Assembly: GCF_002896855.1 (NCBI RefSeq)
Contig: NZ_CP021850.1
Location: 3,559,665-3,623,664 of the forward strand
DNA length: 64,000 bases
Reading direction: 5' to 3'
Origin: Clostridium thermosuccinogenes
GTDB lineage: Bacteria > Bacillota > Clostridia > Acetivibrionales > DSM-5807
Part shown: in pieces, positions 9,409 through 18,654 of the stretch
Layout: each line of letters starts with the position of its first letter
Position numbering within the stretch: position 1 is the first letter of the stretch
The notes under the pieces: model-generated
The model's input: the letters and a program-made list of their open reading frames with translations, nothing else
Told to the model about the DNA's origin: nothing
Database searches by the model: none
Translations under genes and position numbers: made by a program

Positions 9409-10431
9409 TTAACGCTGTACTCTGCCGGAACCGTCGCCTCCTGCAAGGGATTTGACTTCATCCACCGATACATGGTTAAAGTCCCCTTCAATGGAGTGTT
9501 TAAGACAGCTGGCGGCAACCGCAAACTCCAGGGCTTCTATAGCGGACATGCCCTTAAGAAGGCCGTATATGAGGCCCGCACCGAAGCTGTCGCCTCCGCC
9601 TACCCTGTCAACAATATGCACAGGATAGGTTTTCGAGAAAAAGCACTCTTTTCCGTCATAGAGCATGGCTGCCCAATTGTTGTCACTGGCAGAAATGGAG
9701 CTTCTCAATGTAATAGCCACCTTGGACAAATTAAAAGTATCGGCCAGCTTCCGGGCTACTTTGCTGTATCCCTCATGGCTGAGCTTTCCACCGGAAATAT
9801 CCGTATCTTCCGCACGAATTCCAAATACCATTTCCGCATCTTCTTCATTGGCAATGCACACATCCACATACTTCATCAGCTCTGACATGGTCCTGCCGGC
9901 CTGCTCTCTTGTCCATAGTTTCTTGCGGTAGTTCAGGTCGCAGCTTATGGTGATGCCTTTTTCTTTTGCAGTTTTGCAGGCTTCCACGCATATGCCGGCA
10001 ACATTTGGTCCGAGGGCGGGAGTTATTCCCGTAAAATGGAACCACTCAGCTCCTTCGAAGATTTTATCCCATTCAAAATCTTCCTTCTGAGCTGTGGCAA
10101 TAGAAGAACCGGCCCTATCGTATATAACCTTGGAAGGCCTTTGTGACGCTCCTTTTTCAATAAAATATATTCCTAACCTGTCCCCTCCCCGGACTATCCA
10201 TGAAGTATCCACACCAAATCTGCGAAGAGAGTTTACGGCAGCTTGGCCGATTTCATGCTTTGGCAGCTTTGTCACAAAGGCGGCATCCACTCCGAAATTG
10301 GCCAGAGATACCGCTACATTCGCTTCACCACCGCCATATGTCGCTTCGAAGCTGTCTGCCTGAACAAACCTTAAATATCCCGGAGGAGCCAGTCTTAACA
10401 TTATCTCCCCAAACGTAACTACTTTTGCCAT
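9409..10431 (-). CDS. kdgK: 2-dehydro-3-deoxygluconokinase (PfkB family)
   Basis: A 340-residue PfkB sugar kinase that phosphorylates 2-keto-3-deoxygluconate to KDPG with ATP. The start region VVTFGEIMLRLAPPG and GGGEANVAVSLANFG form the PfkB signature 1 and sugar site. The ATP/catalytic motif is VDRVGGGDSFGAGLIYGLL near residue 280, including the catalytic Asp. The C-terminal end GGDGSGRVQR is characteristic of KdgK proteins of Firmicutes. The second ATG (10431) is chosen because GGAGG stands 7 bases before it but only 1 base before the first ATG. It follows the aldolase gene by 12 bases, so phosphorylation and cleavage steps are co-expressed. Confidence 0.92.
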   Translation of the reverse strand: MAKVVTFGEIMLRLAPPGYLRFVQADSFEATYGGGEANVAVSLANFGVDAAFVTKLPKHEIGQAAVNSLRRFGVDTSWIVRGGDRLGIYFIEKGASQRPSKVIYDRAGSSIATAQKEDFEWDKIFEGAEWFHFTGITPALGPNVAGICVEACKTAKEKGITISCDLNYRKKLWTREQAGRTMSELMKYVDVCIANEEDAEMVFGIRAEDTDISGGKLSHEGYSKVARKLADTFNLSKVAITLRSSISASDNNWAAMLYDGKECFFSKTYPVHIVDRVGGGDSFGAGLIYGLLKGMSAIEALEFAVAASCLKHSIEGDFNHVSVDEVKSLAGGDGSGRVQR

Positions 10432-10443
10432 ACCCATACCTCC

Positions 10444-11409
10444 TCATTTCTTCTGGACCAGGTGTATTGCAAACCCACCTGCATCCTTTTTCAAGTAGAT
10501 TGATTGCAGGTTGCCCTTTTCATCATATTTAGCCGTGTTGTCCATAAATTCCACACCTTGCCTTTTGAGATAGCTCACCGCTCTTGCCACAGAATTTGTA
10601 CCGATGGCGATATGTCCATGCATCCCAAGGAATGGTGATTTCATAACCTCTATATTAGGTCCTGCAAAAAATGAACTGTTGCCATCCTTTACTTTTAATC
10701 CAAAAGTCCTTTCAAAAGCTCCTGCCACCTCACCGGCTTCTTCTGCGCTTAGCATATTGATGCCTATATGTGCGGCTTCAAAACCCAGCATAACATCAAC
10801 AGCTTCTTTTACAAGGCTTTTAATTTTATCAAATTCTCCGTTGTTTATGAATTCTTCTTTGACCATCCAGCTTCCGCCGCAGGCAAGAACCTTTTCATGA
10901 GAAAGGTATGAGATGAGATTGGATGAATCGATTCCTCCGGTGGGTATGAATTTTATACCCGGATAAGGCGCCGACAAGGCTTTTATTGTTTTCACTCCCC
11001 CATATGCTTCCGCCGGGAAGAACTTAACAACATCCACCCCAAAGGAAATGGCTCTTTCTATGTCAGAAGGAGTAACACATCCCGGAGTGACAGTAATTCC
11101 ACGGTCTATACAATGTCTGACAACGTCCTGGTTGAAACCGGGGCTTACAATAAACTTGGCACCGGCTTCTATGGCAGCATCCACCTGATCGGTTGTAAGC
11201 ACCGTTCCCGCACCCACCAGCATTTCAGGAACTTCAGCAGTAATTCTGGCTATTGCCTCTTTTGCATGCGATGTCCTGAAAGTTATCTCCGCTATCGGCA
11301 AACCTCCATCGTAAAGCGCTTTTGCCAAAGGCACAGCCTTATCAGGATCGTTTATCTTGATGACCGGAACAATGCCTGCATCACCGATCCTTTTTTGGAT
11401 ATCTTTCAT
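10444..11409 (-). CDS. KDPG/KHG aldolase with fused C-terminal VOC (glyoxalase-like) domain
   Basis: A 321-residue protein. Residues 1-210 are a class I 2-keto-3-deoxy-6-phosphogluconate / 2-keto-4-hydroxyglutarate aldolase: VGAGTVLT near residue 62 and the Schiff-base lysine in VVKFFPAEAYGG near residue 130, then FIPTGGI. Residues 215-321 form an extra domain (HIGINMLSAEEAGEVAGAFE, then HGHIAIGTNSVARAVSYLKR and FAIHLVQ) with the layout of a VOC/glyoxalase fold. Typical Eda is about 210 residues, so this is a fusion. It splits KDPG to pyruvate and glyceraldehyde 3-phosphate in sugar-acid catabolism; the role of the VOC part is unknown. GGGGG ribosome site precedes the ATG. Confidence 0.88.
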   Translation of the reverse strand: MKDIQKRIGDAGIVPVIKINDPDKAVPLAKALYDGGLPIAEITFRTSHAKEAIARITAEVPEMLVGAGTVLTTDQVDAAIEAGAKFIVSPGFNQDVVRHCIDRGITVTPGCVTPSDIERAISFGVDVVKFFPAEAYGGVKTIKALSAPYPGIKFIPTGGIDSSNLISYLSHEKVLACGGSWMVKEEFINNGEFDKIKSLVKEAVDVMLGFEAAHIGINMLSAEEAGEVAGAFERTFGLKVKDGNSSFFAGPNIEVMKSPFLGMHGHIAIGTNSVARAVSYLKRQGVEFMDNTAKYDEKGNLQSIYLKKDAGGFAIHLVQKK

Positions 11410-11720
11410 TTTTATACCCCCTATTCGTGTAGGATGACATTTTAATATGCCTTACACTATGAGTTCTTTGATTTACTTCTGAGACGTGTACCTGAAAAAG
11501 TGAATGCAAAACAGAACTATTGTCTAAACCGTTTTTCGGGGACAAAAGATATCAAGAGGTATTTTAGTGAACAACCGCTCAATTTATAAAAGATTTGCCA
11601 ACACAAATAATATATCATAAATATATGAGTTTGAAAAGTGATTCGAAATTTTATCCCATATATTCCCTATAATATTTTGCTCCAGCGACTTATATAAAAA
11701 CCTTTGCCCCAAACAAAAAA
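11410..11720. other. Upstream region of the kdg operon
   Basis: No gene is supported. It should carry the promoter of the aldolase-kinase pair, but I could not pick a convincing -35/-10 pair. It ends at the ilvB terminator. Confidence 0.4.
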
Positions 11721-11744
11721 GCAGCTATAGGCTTATATAGCTGC
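11715..11744 (-). terminator. Intrinsic terminator of ilvD-ilvB
   Basis: GCAGCTATA at 11721-11729 pairs with TATAGCTGC at 11736-11744 around a 6-base loop. On the minus strand the stem runs into TTTTTT (11715-11720). It lies 59 bases past the ilvB stop. Confidence 0.8.
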
Positions 11745-11802
11745 AGTTTTTATAGTTTCACCTTTTCAAGGTTTCACACTTTCATACAAGGGCATTTTAA
11801 TT

Positions 11803-13470
11803 CTACTCATCTATGAGCTCGTTGATGGGAGCTCCTGGAGGTACTATAGGAAAAACCTTTTCATCCATATCTATTTCAAAATTTATGAGCACCGGTCTGT
11901 CTTTGGAAGAAAGTGCTGTTTTTAACGCATCATCCACCTCTTCCGGTTTGCAAACGTTTATGCCCTCAGCTCCGAAAGCCTTGGCAAGAGCGACGAAGTC
12001 TGTTCCGCCTCCGATGGTGGTAGAGGAATATCTGCCGTCATAGAAAAGGTTCTGCCATTGCCGCACCATACCCAAGGCATGGTTGTTCATGATAGCAATT
12101 ACTACCGGAAGTTTGTACTCCACCGCCGTGGCCAGCTCATTGCAGTTCATGCGAAAGCTCCCGTCACCGGCTATATTTATGACCTTTCTTTCCGGCCTGC
12201 CCAACTTTGCGCCGATGCACGCCCCAAGGCCATAACCCATGGTTCCGAGCCCTCCTGAAGAAATGAACTGCCTCGGAAAAGAGTATTTGTAAAACTGGGC
12301 AGCCCACAGCTGGTTCTGTCCTACTTCGGTGGTAATCAGAGCCTCTCCCCCCGTCAGCTCATAAATCCTCTCCATGATGTACTGGGGCCTTAACACGCTA
12401 TCCTGTGCATACTTCAAAGGATATTTCGCCTTCCACTCATTAACCTGCCTGTTCCATTCGGTATAGTCCCTTTCATCCACATTGTCTGTCAGATATCTCA
12501 ATATCTTTTTTATGTTGCCTACCAATGGGTAATCAACGGAAATGTTCTTTCCTATCTCTGCCGGATCGATATCTATATGCATAATTTTAGCCTTGGGAGC
12601 AAACCTGTTTACATTGCTTATCACCCTGTCACTAAACCTGGCTCCTATGGCTATGAAAAGATCGGCTTGAGAAACGGACAGATTGGATGTCTTTGTACCA
12701 TGCATTCCAATCAGGCCGGTAAACAGCTCATGGGTTCCGGGAAATGCCCCCAGCCCCATAAGGGTGGCTGAAACAGGTATTTTAAGCTTCTCAGCCAGCT
12801 TTATTACTTCCTCTCCGGCATTTGCAATGCCTACTCCGCCTCCCACCAGGAGGACCGGCCTTTTTGCTTCTTTTATCGCTGCTGCCGCGCCATCCAGCTT
12901 GCTTTTGCTTACACCAACAGGAGCCTCTTCATGCTTCCGAGGCGCCTTTGGTTCATATTCGGTAACCGCAGCCGTAACGTCCTTGCATATATCCACCAGC
13001 ACAGGGCCGGGCCTGCCATCCTTCGCTATATAAAAGGCTTCCCTTATGATATCCGCAAGCCTGGTAACGTCCTTCACAATGTAGTTATGCTTAGTTATAG
13101 GCATGGTTATTCCGGTTATGTCAACCTCCTGAAAGGAATCCTTTCCCAGAAGAGACGTAGCCACCTGGCCGGTAAAAGCCACCATGGGCACAGAATCCAT
13201 ATAAGCAGTTGCAATGCCTGTCACAAGATTTGTCGCTCCCGGCCCCGAGGTGGCGATGCAAACCCCAACCTTACCGGTCGCCCGGGCATATCCGTCCGCA
13301 GCATGAGCAGCACCTTGTTCATGGGACGTGAGTATATGTCTGATATCATCTTTTGCTTTGTAAAGAGCATCATATATGTTGAGCACTGCACCACCAGGAA
13401 ATCCGAATATCGTATCAACTCCCTGTTCCTTCAGGCACTCGACAAAAATCTCAGCTCCGGTCAATTTCAT
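11803..13470 (-). CDS. ilvB: Acetolactate synthase, large (catalytic) subunit
   Basis: A 555-residue ThDP enzyme that joins two pyruvates (or pyruvate and 2-ketobutyrate) in valine, leucine and isoleucine synthesis. Visible are GFPGGAVLNIYDAL at residues 18-31, the catalytic Glu in TSHEQGAAHAADGYARATG near residue 50, the FAD-linked central domain, and the ThDP/Mg motif GDGSFRMNCNELAT ending in IMNNHALGM near residue 440-470. Length is normal. No ilvN regulatory subunit gene is adjacent, so it lies elsewhere or is missing. It is 79 bases downstream of ilvD. The name IlvB is preferred over a catabolic AlsS because of that neighbour. Confidence 0.93.
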   Translation of the reverse strand: MKLTGAEIFVECLKEQGVDTIFGFPGGAVLNIYDALYKAKDDIRHILTSHEQGAAHAADGYARATGKVGVCIATSGPGATNLVTGIATAYMDSVPMVAFTGQVATSLLGKDSFQEVDITGITMPITKHNYIVKDVTRLADIIREAFYIAKDGRPGPVLVDICKDVTAAVTEYEPKAPRKHEEAPVGVSKSKLDGAAAAIKEAKRPVLLVGGGVGIANAGEEVIKLAEKLKIPVSATLMGLGAFPGTHELFTGLIGMHGTKTSNLSVSQADLFIAIGARFSDRVISNVNRFAPKAKIMHIDIDPAEIGKNISVDYPLVGNIKKILRYLTDNVDERDYTEWNRQVNEWKAKYPLKYAQDSVLRPQYIMERIYELTGGEALITTEVGQNQLWAAQFYKYSFPRQFISSGGLGTMGYGLGACIGAKLGRPERKVINIAGDGSFRMNCNELATAVEYKLPVVIAIMNNHALGMVRQWQNLFYDGRYSSTTIGGGTDFVALAKAFGAEGINVCKPEEVDDALKTALSSKDRPVLINFEIDMDEKVFPIVPPGAPINELIDE

Positions 13471-13549
13471 AGCTAACTCCTCCGTGATACATCAATACAA
13501 AAAGTCTGAAATCAGGCAATCAAACAGATAATTAATGCTTCGAGCAATA

Positions 13550-15214
13550 TCAATTACCTTTTAAAATTGCCCCCGTGCTGGCTGATGTAACCAGCTTGGC
13601 ATACCTGCCCAGATAGCCTTTGGTAATCTTCGGCTGTGGAGCTTTCCAGGCAGCCATTCTGCTTTTAAGCTCCTCATCGGGAACCTCAACGTTGATGCTG
13701 CCTTTTGGTATGTCTATGCTAATGATATCTCCTTCCCTCACAGCTGCGATAGGGCCTCCTTCCATGGCCTCAGGGGATATATGTCCAATGGCGGCACCTC
13801 TCGTAGCTCCGGAAAACCGCCCGTCGGTTATCAAAGCCACGTCCTTATCAAGGCCCATGCCTGCTATGGCAGAGGTGGGGCTAAGCATCTCCCTCATTCC
13901 CGGTCCTCCCTTGGGGCCTTCATAGCGGATGACCACCACATCTCCTTTTACAATTTTCCCGCCATATATTGCCCGGATTGCTTCTTCTTCCGAATCAAAC
14001 ACCCTTGCCGGCCCTGAATGGACCAACATCTCCGGAGCAACCGCAGAACGCTTTACGACAGCACCGTCCGGTGCAATGTTTCCTCTCAGAATTGCGATAC
14101 CCCCGGTAGGGCTGTACGGATCGTCAATGCTTCTAATTACGCTGTAGTCCCTGACTTTGGATTTTGCAATGTTCTCGCCGACAGTTTTGCCTGTCACTGT
14201 CATGAGATCAAGATGCAGCAGTCCTTTTTTGGAAAGCTCATTCATAACAGCCTGCACACCACCAGCGGCATACAGATCCTGCACATGGTGATGGCCGGCA
14301 GGAGCCAGCTTGCAAAGGTTTGGTACCCTGCTGCTTATTTCGTTGATTATATCAAGATTTATTTCAATACCCGCTTCATGGGCTATAGCCGGAAGGTGCA
14401 GCACGGAGTTTGTGGAGCATCCTAAAGCCATATCCACTGCGAGAGCATTTTCAAAAGCTTTCTCCGTGAGTATATCCGAAGGCTTTATATCCTTCTCCAC
14501 CAGCTCCATTATTTTCATTCCAGCCATCTTGGCAAGTCTTATCCTTTCGGCATAAACAGCCGGTACTGTGCCGTTGCCGGGAAGTCCCAGACCCAGCACC
14601 TCAGTAAGGCAGTTCATGGAGTTGGCGGTGAACATGCCGGAACATGAGCCACAGCCAGGGCAGGCATTATCTTCGTATTCCCGCACTTCCTCCTCCGTCA
14701 TAGTCCCTGCCTTATATGCGCCTACAGCTTCATATACGCTGTTGTAATCCAGCTGTTTTCCATCGTGCATTATCGACAGCATGGGACCGCCGCTTATGAA
14801 AATGGACGGAACATTTATTCTGGCAGCCGCCATAAGCATTCCAGGCACTATCTTGTCGCAGTTGGGTATGAACACTATGCCGTCGAAGCTGTGAGCCAGA
14901 CCCATGGACTCACAGGAGTCGGCAATAAGCTCCCTGGTGGCCAGGGAATATTTCATCCCCGTATGCCCCATGGCTATGCCATCACATACTCCGATAGCCC
15001 CAAATTCGACGGGGGTACCTCCTGCCATTCTTATTCCCGCCTTTACCGCTTCGGCTATTTTATCCAGATGTATATGCCCCGGTATGATTTCACTTTTTGA
15101 ATTGGCTATCCCTATAAGGGGCCTTCTTATTTCTTCGTCAGTATATCCCATTGCTTTTAAAAGTGAGCGGTGGGGAGCTTTTTCCACACCTTTCTTGATA
15201 ACATCGCTTTTCAT
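13550..15214 (-). CDS. ilvD: Dihydroxy-acid dehydratase
   Basis: A 554-residue iron-sulphur dehydratase that converts 2,3-dihydroxy-isovalerate and -methylvalerate to the 2-keto acids in branched-chain amino acid synthesis. The cluster cysteines appear in [10 protein letters not shown] near residue 118 and [19 protein letters not shown] near residues 188-206. The C-terminal signature [20 protein letters not shown] is near residue 460. Full length, with an AAGAAGG site before the ATG. It is the first gene of the ilvD-ilvB unit and is preceded by a structured leader with a terminator-like hairpin, which suggests attenuation control. Confidence 0.95.
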   Translation of the reverse strand: MKSDVIKKGVEKAPHRSLLKAMGYTDEEIRRPLIGIANSKSEIIPGHIHLDKIAEAVKAGIRMAGGTPVEFGAIGVCDGIAMGHTGMKYSLATRELIADSCESMGLAHSFDGIVFIPNCDKIVPGMLMAAARINVPSIFISGGPMLSIMHDGKQLDYNSVYEAVGAYKAGTMTEEEVREYEDNACPGCGSCSGMFTANSMNCLTEVLGLGLPGNGTVPAVYAERIRLAKMAGMKIMELVEKDIKPSDILTEKAFENALAVDMALGCSTNSVLHLPAIAHEAGIEINLDIINEISSRVPNLCKLAPAGHHHVQDLYAAGGVQAVMNELSKKGLLHLDLMTVTGKTVGENIAKSKVRDYSVIRSIDDPYSPTGGIAILRGNIAPDGAVVKRSAVAPEMLVHSGPARVFDSEEEAIRAIYGGKIVKGDVVVIRYEGPKGGPGMREMLSPTSAIAGMGLDKDVALITDGRFSGATRGAAIGHISPEAMEGGPIAAVREGDIISIDIPKGSINVEVPDEELKSRMAAWKAPQPKITKGYLGRYAKLVTSASTGAILKGN

Positions 15215-15242
15215 ATTCTGGAACCTTCTTCCCTATTCTTAT

Positions 15243-15302
15243 TTAACCTAGTGCCAAAAATTCCCTCACTTCAGTGACGGGAACTTGATTGACACGGTTC
15301 AT
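15243..15302 (-). CDS. Candidate leader peptide of the ilvD operon
   Basis: A 19-codon ORF, MNRVNQVPVTEVREFLALG, lies wholly inside the ilvD leader and overlaps the terminator-like hairpin at 15261-15283. Four of 19 residues are Val and two are Leu, products of the pathway. No strong ribosome site is seen upstream, so translation is uncertain. It could be a classical attenuator peptide or chance. Confidence 0.3.
   Translation of the reverse strand: MNRVNQVPVTEVREFLALG
15256..15283 (-). terminator. Terminator-like hairpin in the ilvD leader (possible attenuator)
   Basis: TTCCCTCACT at 15261-15270 pairs with AGTGACGGGAA at 15273-15283 with one bulged base. On the minus strand the stem is followed by TTTTT. 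It lies about 45 bases upstream of ilvD and downstream of a likely promoter, so it can stop transcription before ilvD. Confidence 0.6.
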
Positions 15303-15316
15303 AATAGTGACTTTGC

Positions 15317-15375
15317 CGGCGGAGCCAAGAGACCTCCACCGAATTTCTGTATGAGAATAGCCGGGGCAACCCGGC
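15317..15375 (-). promoter_or_regulatory. Two GC-rich hairpins in the ilvD leader RNA
   Basis: Reading on the minus strand, GCCGGG/CCCGGC (15360-15375, 4-base loop) is followed by CGGTGGAG/CTCCGCCG (15317-15341, one G-U pair). With the terminator-like hairpin downstream they make a three-stem leader of about 170 nt. I do not recognise a T-box, SAM or other known riboswitch signature. Confidence 0.45.
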
Positions 15376-15391
15376 CATTTAATTTATAAAC

Positions 15392-15421
15392 ATTCTACTA
15401 CTTCCACATTAAATGTGTCCA
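15392..15421 (-). promoter_or_regulatory. Candidate sigma-A promoter of ilvD-ilvB
   Basis: On the minus strand TGGACA (15416-15421), an 18-base spacer and TAGAAT (15392-15397). Transcription would start near 15385 and give a leader of about 170 nt before ilvD. Confidence 0.5.
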
Positions 15422-15499
15422 GAGGCTTTGTTAAAAAGGTTATTTTCATTAATTTAACTTATGCTCCGTCGTAATTTTCATTAAAAATAAAATATTATT

Positions 15500-16198
15500 C
15501 TATTCCGGAAACATCCAGTTCATGATGAGATTGTTTTCATAAAAGTAGGAAGCAATCAGCGATTTGTCCACAGCTTCGTAAAAGCCGTGAAACCAGGGAG
15601 CGGAACTAAAAAGCATCGTTATCGCAAAGATCAAATAAACGGTAAAAAGGCCTTCCAGTGAACCGAAAGCAAGGCCTCCCAGCTTGTCCATCTGCCTGAA
15701 TAGAGGCAACTGGGCGATACCCCGAAGTATGACTTTTAAAAAGGCCAGGCCAATCCTCACAAGAACATACAATATTATGAGGCTCATAATGTCAATAACC
15801 ATCCGGGCAAGTTCCCCACTTATGGCATCCAATATCCTTCCTCCATCAATCAGCTCCGACATGCCCGGTAAGCGGCTGTTAAGCGTACCTTTCAGAAAGC
15901 CGGGAAGCTGAAGTCTGCCAACAATGGCATGAGCTGCCGACTCCCCAACCTGTCCTCCGGATGCTGGCACCTGCATATCTTGCCGGATGATGAGGTTATG
16001 ATAAATGGACTTCTTGAGATTTTCAAAAAGTTCTGTTTTCATAAGCATATCCGATATAACAGGATAGTACCTGATTGCGGCTATAGCCGAAATGAAAAAG
16101 GAGGCCAGCCTGAATATTGAGAATATAAAGCCTTTCTTCAATCCGGTTATGCCAAAAATACCTATTATGCCTATGACAAACCAGTCACTCCAGTTCAT
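15500..16198 (-). CDS. CvpA family membrane protein
   Basis: A 232-residue membrane protein with four hydrophobic segments near residues 5-25, 28-45, 135-155 and 180-200. The start NWSDWFVIGIIGIFGITGLKKGFIFS and the central GLAFLKVILRGIAQLPLFRQMDKLGGLAFGSLEG match the CvpA (colicin V production) family; the Gly-rich second motif is the family mark. A longer-than-usual loop (residues 55-125) is predicted between membrane segments 2 and 3. CvpA proteins are linked to envelope homeostasis, with the biochemical role unknown. It follows the DUF5711 gene by 14 bases, so the two are probably co-transcribed. Confidence 0.8.
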   Translation of the reverse strand: MNWSDWFVIGIIGIFGITGLKKGFIFSIFRLASFFISAIAAIRYYPVISDMLMKTELFENLKKSIYHNLIIRQDMQVPASGGQVGESAAHAIVGRLQLPGFLKGTLNSRLPGMSELIDGGRILDAISGELARMVIDIMSLIILYVLVRIGLAFLKVILRGIAQLPLFRQMDKLGGLAFGSLEGLFTVYLIFAITMLFSSAPWFHGFYEAVDKSLIASYFYENNLIMNWMFPE

Positions 16199-16212
16199 GC
16201 AACCCTCCGCCG

Positions 16213-17400
16213 CTACTCAATGTTTATCACAGCAATGCTATTTTGGGCTATAACCACAGCTTCGCTTTTACTAAGGAAGAAAACATCATCCACATCTGTT
16301 TTGGATTTATAGTCGGCCTTAAACTCTCCCTTTGAATTTATAAAATGCACTTCTTTTCCCGTATTCACAGCTATTATTCCGTCATGGGCCTTAAGATTTA
16401 TAACCTTGCCTTTCACTGAATACAGGTCTTCAACCTCGCCTTTCAGATCAATGGTTTTGATATGGGCTTCAGCCTTATCAAACAGTCCTGCTCCGTCTTC
16501 CTCTTTTACGGCGGCAACCACCTGCTTGTCCGACAACACAGCAGTGCTGTAAATCCTGTCAAAGCTATGCTCCCACCGGATATCCTTTTTGCTGTTAAAG
16601 CACAGGACAGTTTTGCTGCCGGCAGCAGCAATCCAACCATCCTTAAGCTCCCAGGCGGAAGGTATGATTTCACCCTGCCTGGTCAGAGCTGCCTGGGTTT
16701 TGCCATACATATCCACCAGCTCAAGATTCGTAGCCACCGAATCGCCCGATATATTAACTGAGGTGATCAGAACCATCGGAGAGGAGGACAATACCCTGGC
16801 GGAAAGGATATGGTCTTCAGCTCTGGCCGTTGTAAATATCCAGTTTCCATGAGAGTCGTATACCGTAACCGCACCTTTGTAGCCTTCCAATTCCGTGGCA
16901 ACGGAAACATAACCCTTACTGTTTACGTCCGCATTTATGATAACATTATCAAGCTTTTCGCTCCATCGTACCGTTCGGTCCTTTATGACGTAAATATCCT
17001 TTCCTCCCATATCTGCCGCCATTATATAAGAACCTGCCGATTTTACCATCGGTTTGTTCAGGGCAATAAGCTTGGACCATTGATTTTCGCCGTTCTTGTC
17101 CAAAAGCCATATACCATCCTGGGCACATTTTACAATATAGCCGTTGTTGGTGGTAAAGCCTGTCGGCTCCTCAGGATTATATTTAAACTCCGCGATAACT
17201 TCTCCCGCTTCCTTTTTACCCACCACAGGCATACCCTTTGTGATAAGTTCTCTAATGTTCAATTCCTTTAAATCCACGCCCTGACTTTTCATATAAACTA
17301 GAAAAGCTATGCTTATAACTGCAACTATAAGAAGCAGCGAAGCAATAACTCCATACTTTCCGCCATGCTCCCTTGCACCAGCTTTTTCTGGAAACTCCAC
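16213..17400 (-). CDS. DUF5711-like membrane-anchored beta-propeller protein
   Basis: A 395-residue protein with a cytoplasmic N terminus, one membrane segment near residues 18-37 and a large outer domain. The domain has repeated short beta units of the pattern GYIVKCAQDGIWLLDKNGE and LVDMYGKTQAALTRQGE, which suggests a PQQ/WD-like propeller. It resembles the DUF5711 family of Clostridia. The GTG start at 17400 has GGGGTGAG upstream. It is paired with the cvpA-like gene. No enzymatic residues are visible, and the function is unknown; a scaffold or sensor at the envelope is inference. Confidence 0.65.
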   Translation of the reverse strand: MEFPEKAGAREHGGKYGVIASLLLIVAVISIAFLVYMKSQGVDLKELNIRELITKGMPVVGKKEAGEVIAEFKYNPEEPTGFTTNNGYIVKCAQDGIWLLDKNGENQWSKLIALNKPMVKSAGSYIMAADMGGKDIYVIKDRTVRWSEKLDNVIINADVNSKGYVSVATELEGYKGAVTVYDSHGNWIFTTARAEDHILSARVLSSSPMVLITSVNISGDSVATNLELVDMYGKTQAALTRQGEIIPSAWELKDGWIAAAGSKTVLCFNSKKDIRWEHSFDRIYSTAVLSDKQVVAAVKEEDGAGLFDKAEAHIKTIDLKGEVEDLYSVKGKVINLKAHDGIIAVNTGKEVHFINSKGEFKADYKSKTDVDDVFFLSKSEAVVIAQNSIAVINIE

Positions 17401-17484
17401 AAGATCTCACCCCGGATTTTTCTTTTGTAATTTGTAAAATCTAACATGTCCGTCTGCTCCTATTCTACCATATGAACAACAACA

Positions 17485-18567
17485 TTACACACCTTTTTTG
17501 CTTTTCTTTACTTTTAAACCGGGATTTAGCCTCAAGCCCCAGATCAAAGCCGCAATGGTCAAGAATAAGCCAAAGTATCCGAAAACAGGATATAGCATCG
17601 ATATCAGGTTGGAAAATCCCATTCCTGCCAGCGGTATGGTGAGAGGAAAGAACAGCAATGTCGCCAGCTTTTTGTTAATTTTTATCCTGGCGGTCAGCCT
17701 GTCAATAAAGCAGTACCCGGAAGTTACCGCCGATATAAGCATTGCCAGCCAGAGCAGCGCAGCATAAATGTTGCTCACGAAATTGCCGTATTTTTTGGTT
17801 ATCTCCAATACGGGAAGTTCTTTGCCAAGAATGCCTGGGGCAAAAACCATTATAACGGTATTGAGGATCAGAGCTATAAGCCCCAGCAAAAGTCCCCCTG
17901 AAAGTCCACCAATAATCGCAACCCTGCGGCTTTTCAAATTCGGCAGCAGGCTGCACATGATGGATATGGATATTATGCTGTTGTATCCGACATAAAGCAG
18001 GGATGATGCCAGCCAGTTGTATCTGACATCGTGCAGGAAGCTGATAGGACTGAAAGCTTCGGATGAATCGGGATATATAAGAACTGAGATTCCTATAATG
18101 ATTATCCCCAGGGTAAGCACGGGCATTATGAAGCTGCTAAGCGCCAATACCCCTTTAATGTCCCATAGAATGGCCATCATGCATAAAAAAGCCATTATAG
18201 TTATGCCGTAATTGAAAGGTACGGACAATTTATCCTGTATGACCCTTCCTGCCCCGGCAATCATGATGATTAAAACGGAGAGCATAAACAGTGTTGAAAC
18301 AAAGCTCATTATGCGGCCGGGCAGCCACCCAACGGCAGGAATAAGAAACTCATCAAAGCTTTGTATCCTCTCCTTGTATACCTTGTCAAGTATTACGCAT
18401 CCAAGGGCTGCAAACAATGCTCCTGCCACAAGAATACCATAAAATCCACCCTCAAAATAGCGGGTGAAAAACTGCACTATTTCCTGCCCGGAAGCAAATC
18501 CCGCCCCTATGATGCTTGCAGCATATACACAGCTTACCTTAAATGCATTCTTAAAATCTCCTGTCAA
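17485..18567 (-). CDS. YkvI-family multi-pass membrane protein (APC-superfamily-like)
   Basis: About 360 residues with about ten hydrophobic segments. The start FKVSCVYAASIIGAGFASGQEIVQFF resembles the first unwound helix of amino-acid/sodium symporters and is the mark of YkvI-like proteins. It probably transports a small solute, unknown which. TTG codons are the only plausible starts; the TTG at 18567 has GGAG 9 bases upstream, while the TTG at 18576 directly abuts it. The ribosome site and first codons overlap the terminator of the upstream operon (18560-18616), an odd arrangement. Confidence 0.75.
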   Translation of the reverse strand: MTGDFKNAFKVSCVYAASIIGAGFASGQEIVQFFTRYFEGGFYGILVAGALFAALGCVILDKVYKERIQSFDEFLIPAVGWLPGRIMSFVSTLFMLSVLIIMIAGAGRVIQDKLSVPFNYGITIMAFLCMMAILWDIKGVLALSSFIMPVLTLGIIIIGISVLIYPDSSEAFSPISFLHDVRYNWLASSLLYVGYNSIISISIMCSLLPNLKSRRVAIIGGLSGGLLLGLIALILNTVIMVFAPGILGKELPVLEITKKYGNFVSNIYAALLWLAMLISAVTSGYCFIDRLTARIKINKKLATLLFFPLTIPLAGMGFSNLISMLYPVFGYFGLFLTIAALIWGLRLNPGLKVKKSKKGV

Positions 18568-18616
18568 AAAAAACAACTCCTGGCATAGAATTATATCCAG
18601 TATAAATTCTATGCCG
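18560..18616 (-). terminator. Intrinsic terminator of the ABC/GldG/DUF4340 operon
   Basis: CTCCTGGCATAGAATT (18577-18592) pairs with AATTCTATGCCGGAG (about 18602-18616) with one bulge, giving a stem of about 15 bp. On the minus strand it is followed by TTTTTTTT. It lies 40 bases past the DUF4340 stop and also covers the ribosome site of the next gene. Confidence 0.8.
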
Positions 18617-18654
18617 GAGCTGTTTTCTAAATTACGTTTTCCTGCTCTTTAAGT

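Noticed and set aside
15214-15421. T-box or SAM riboswitch in the ilvD leader
   Set aside because: The T-box core AGGGTGGNACCGCG and SAM-I core elements are not present on the minus strand; only generic hairpins and a terminator remain.
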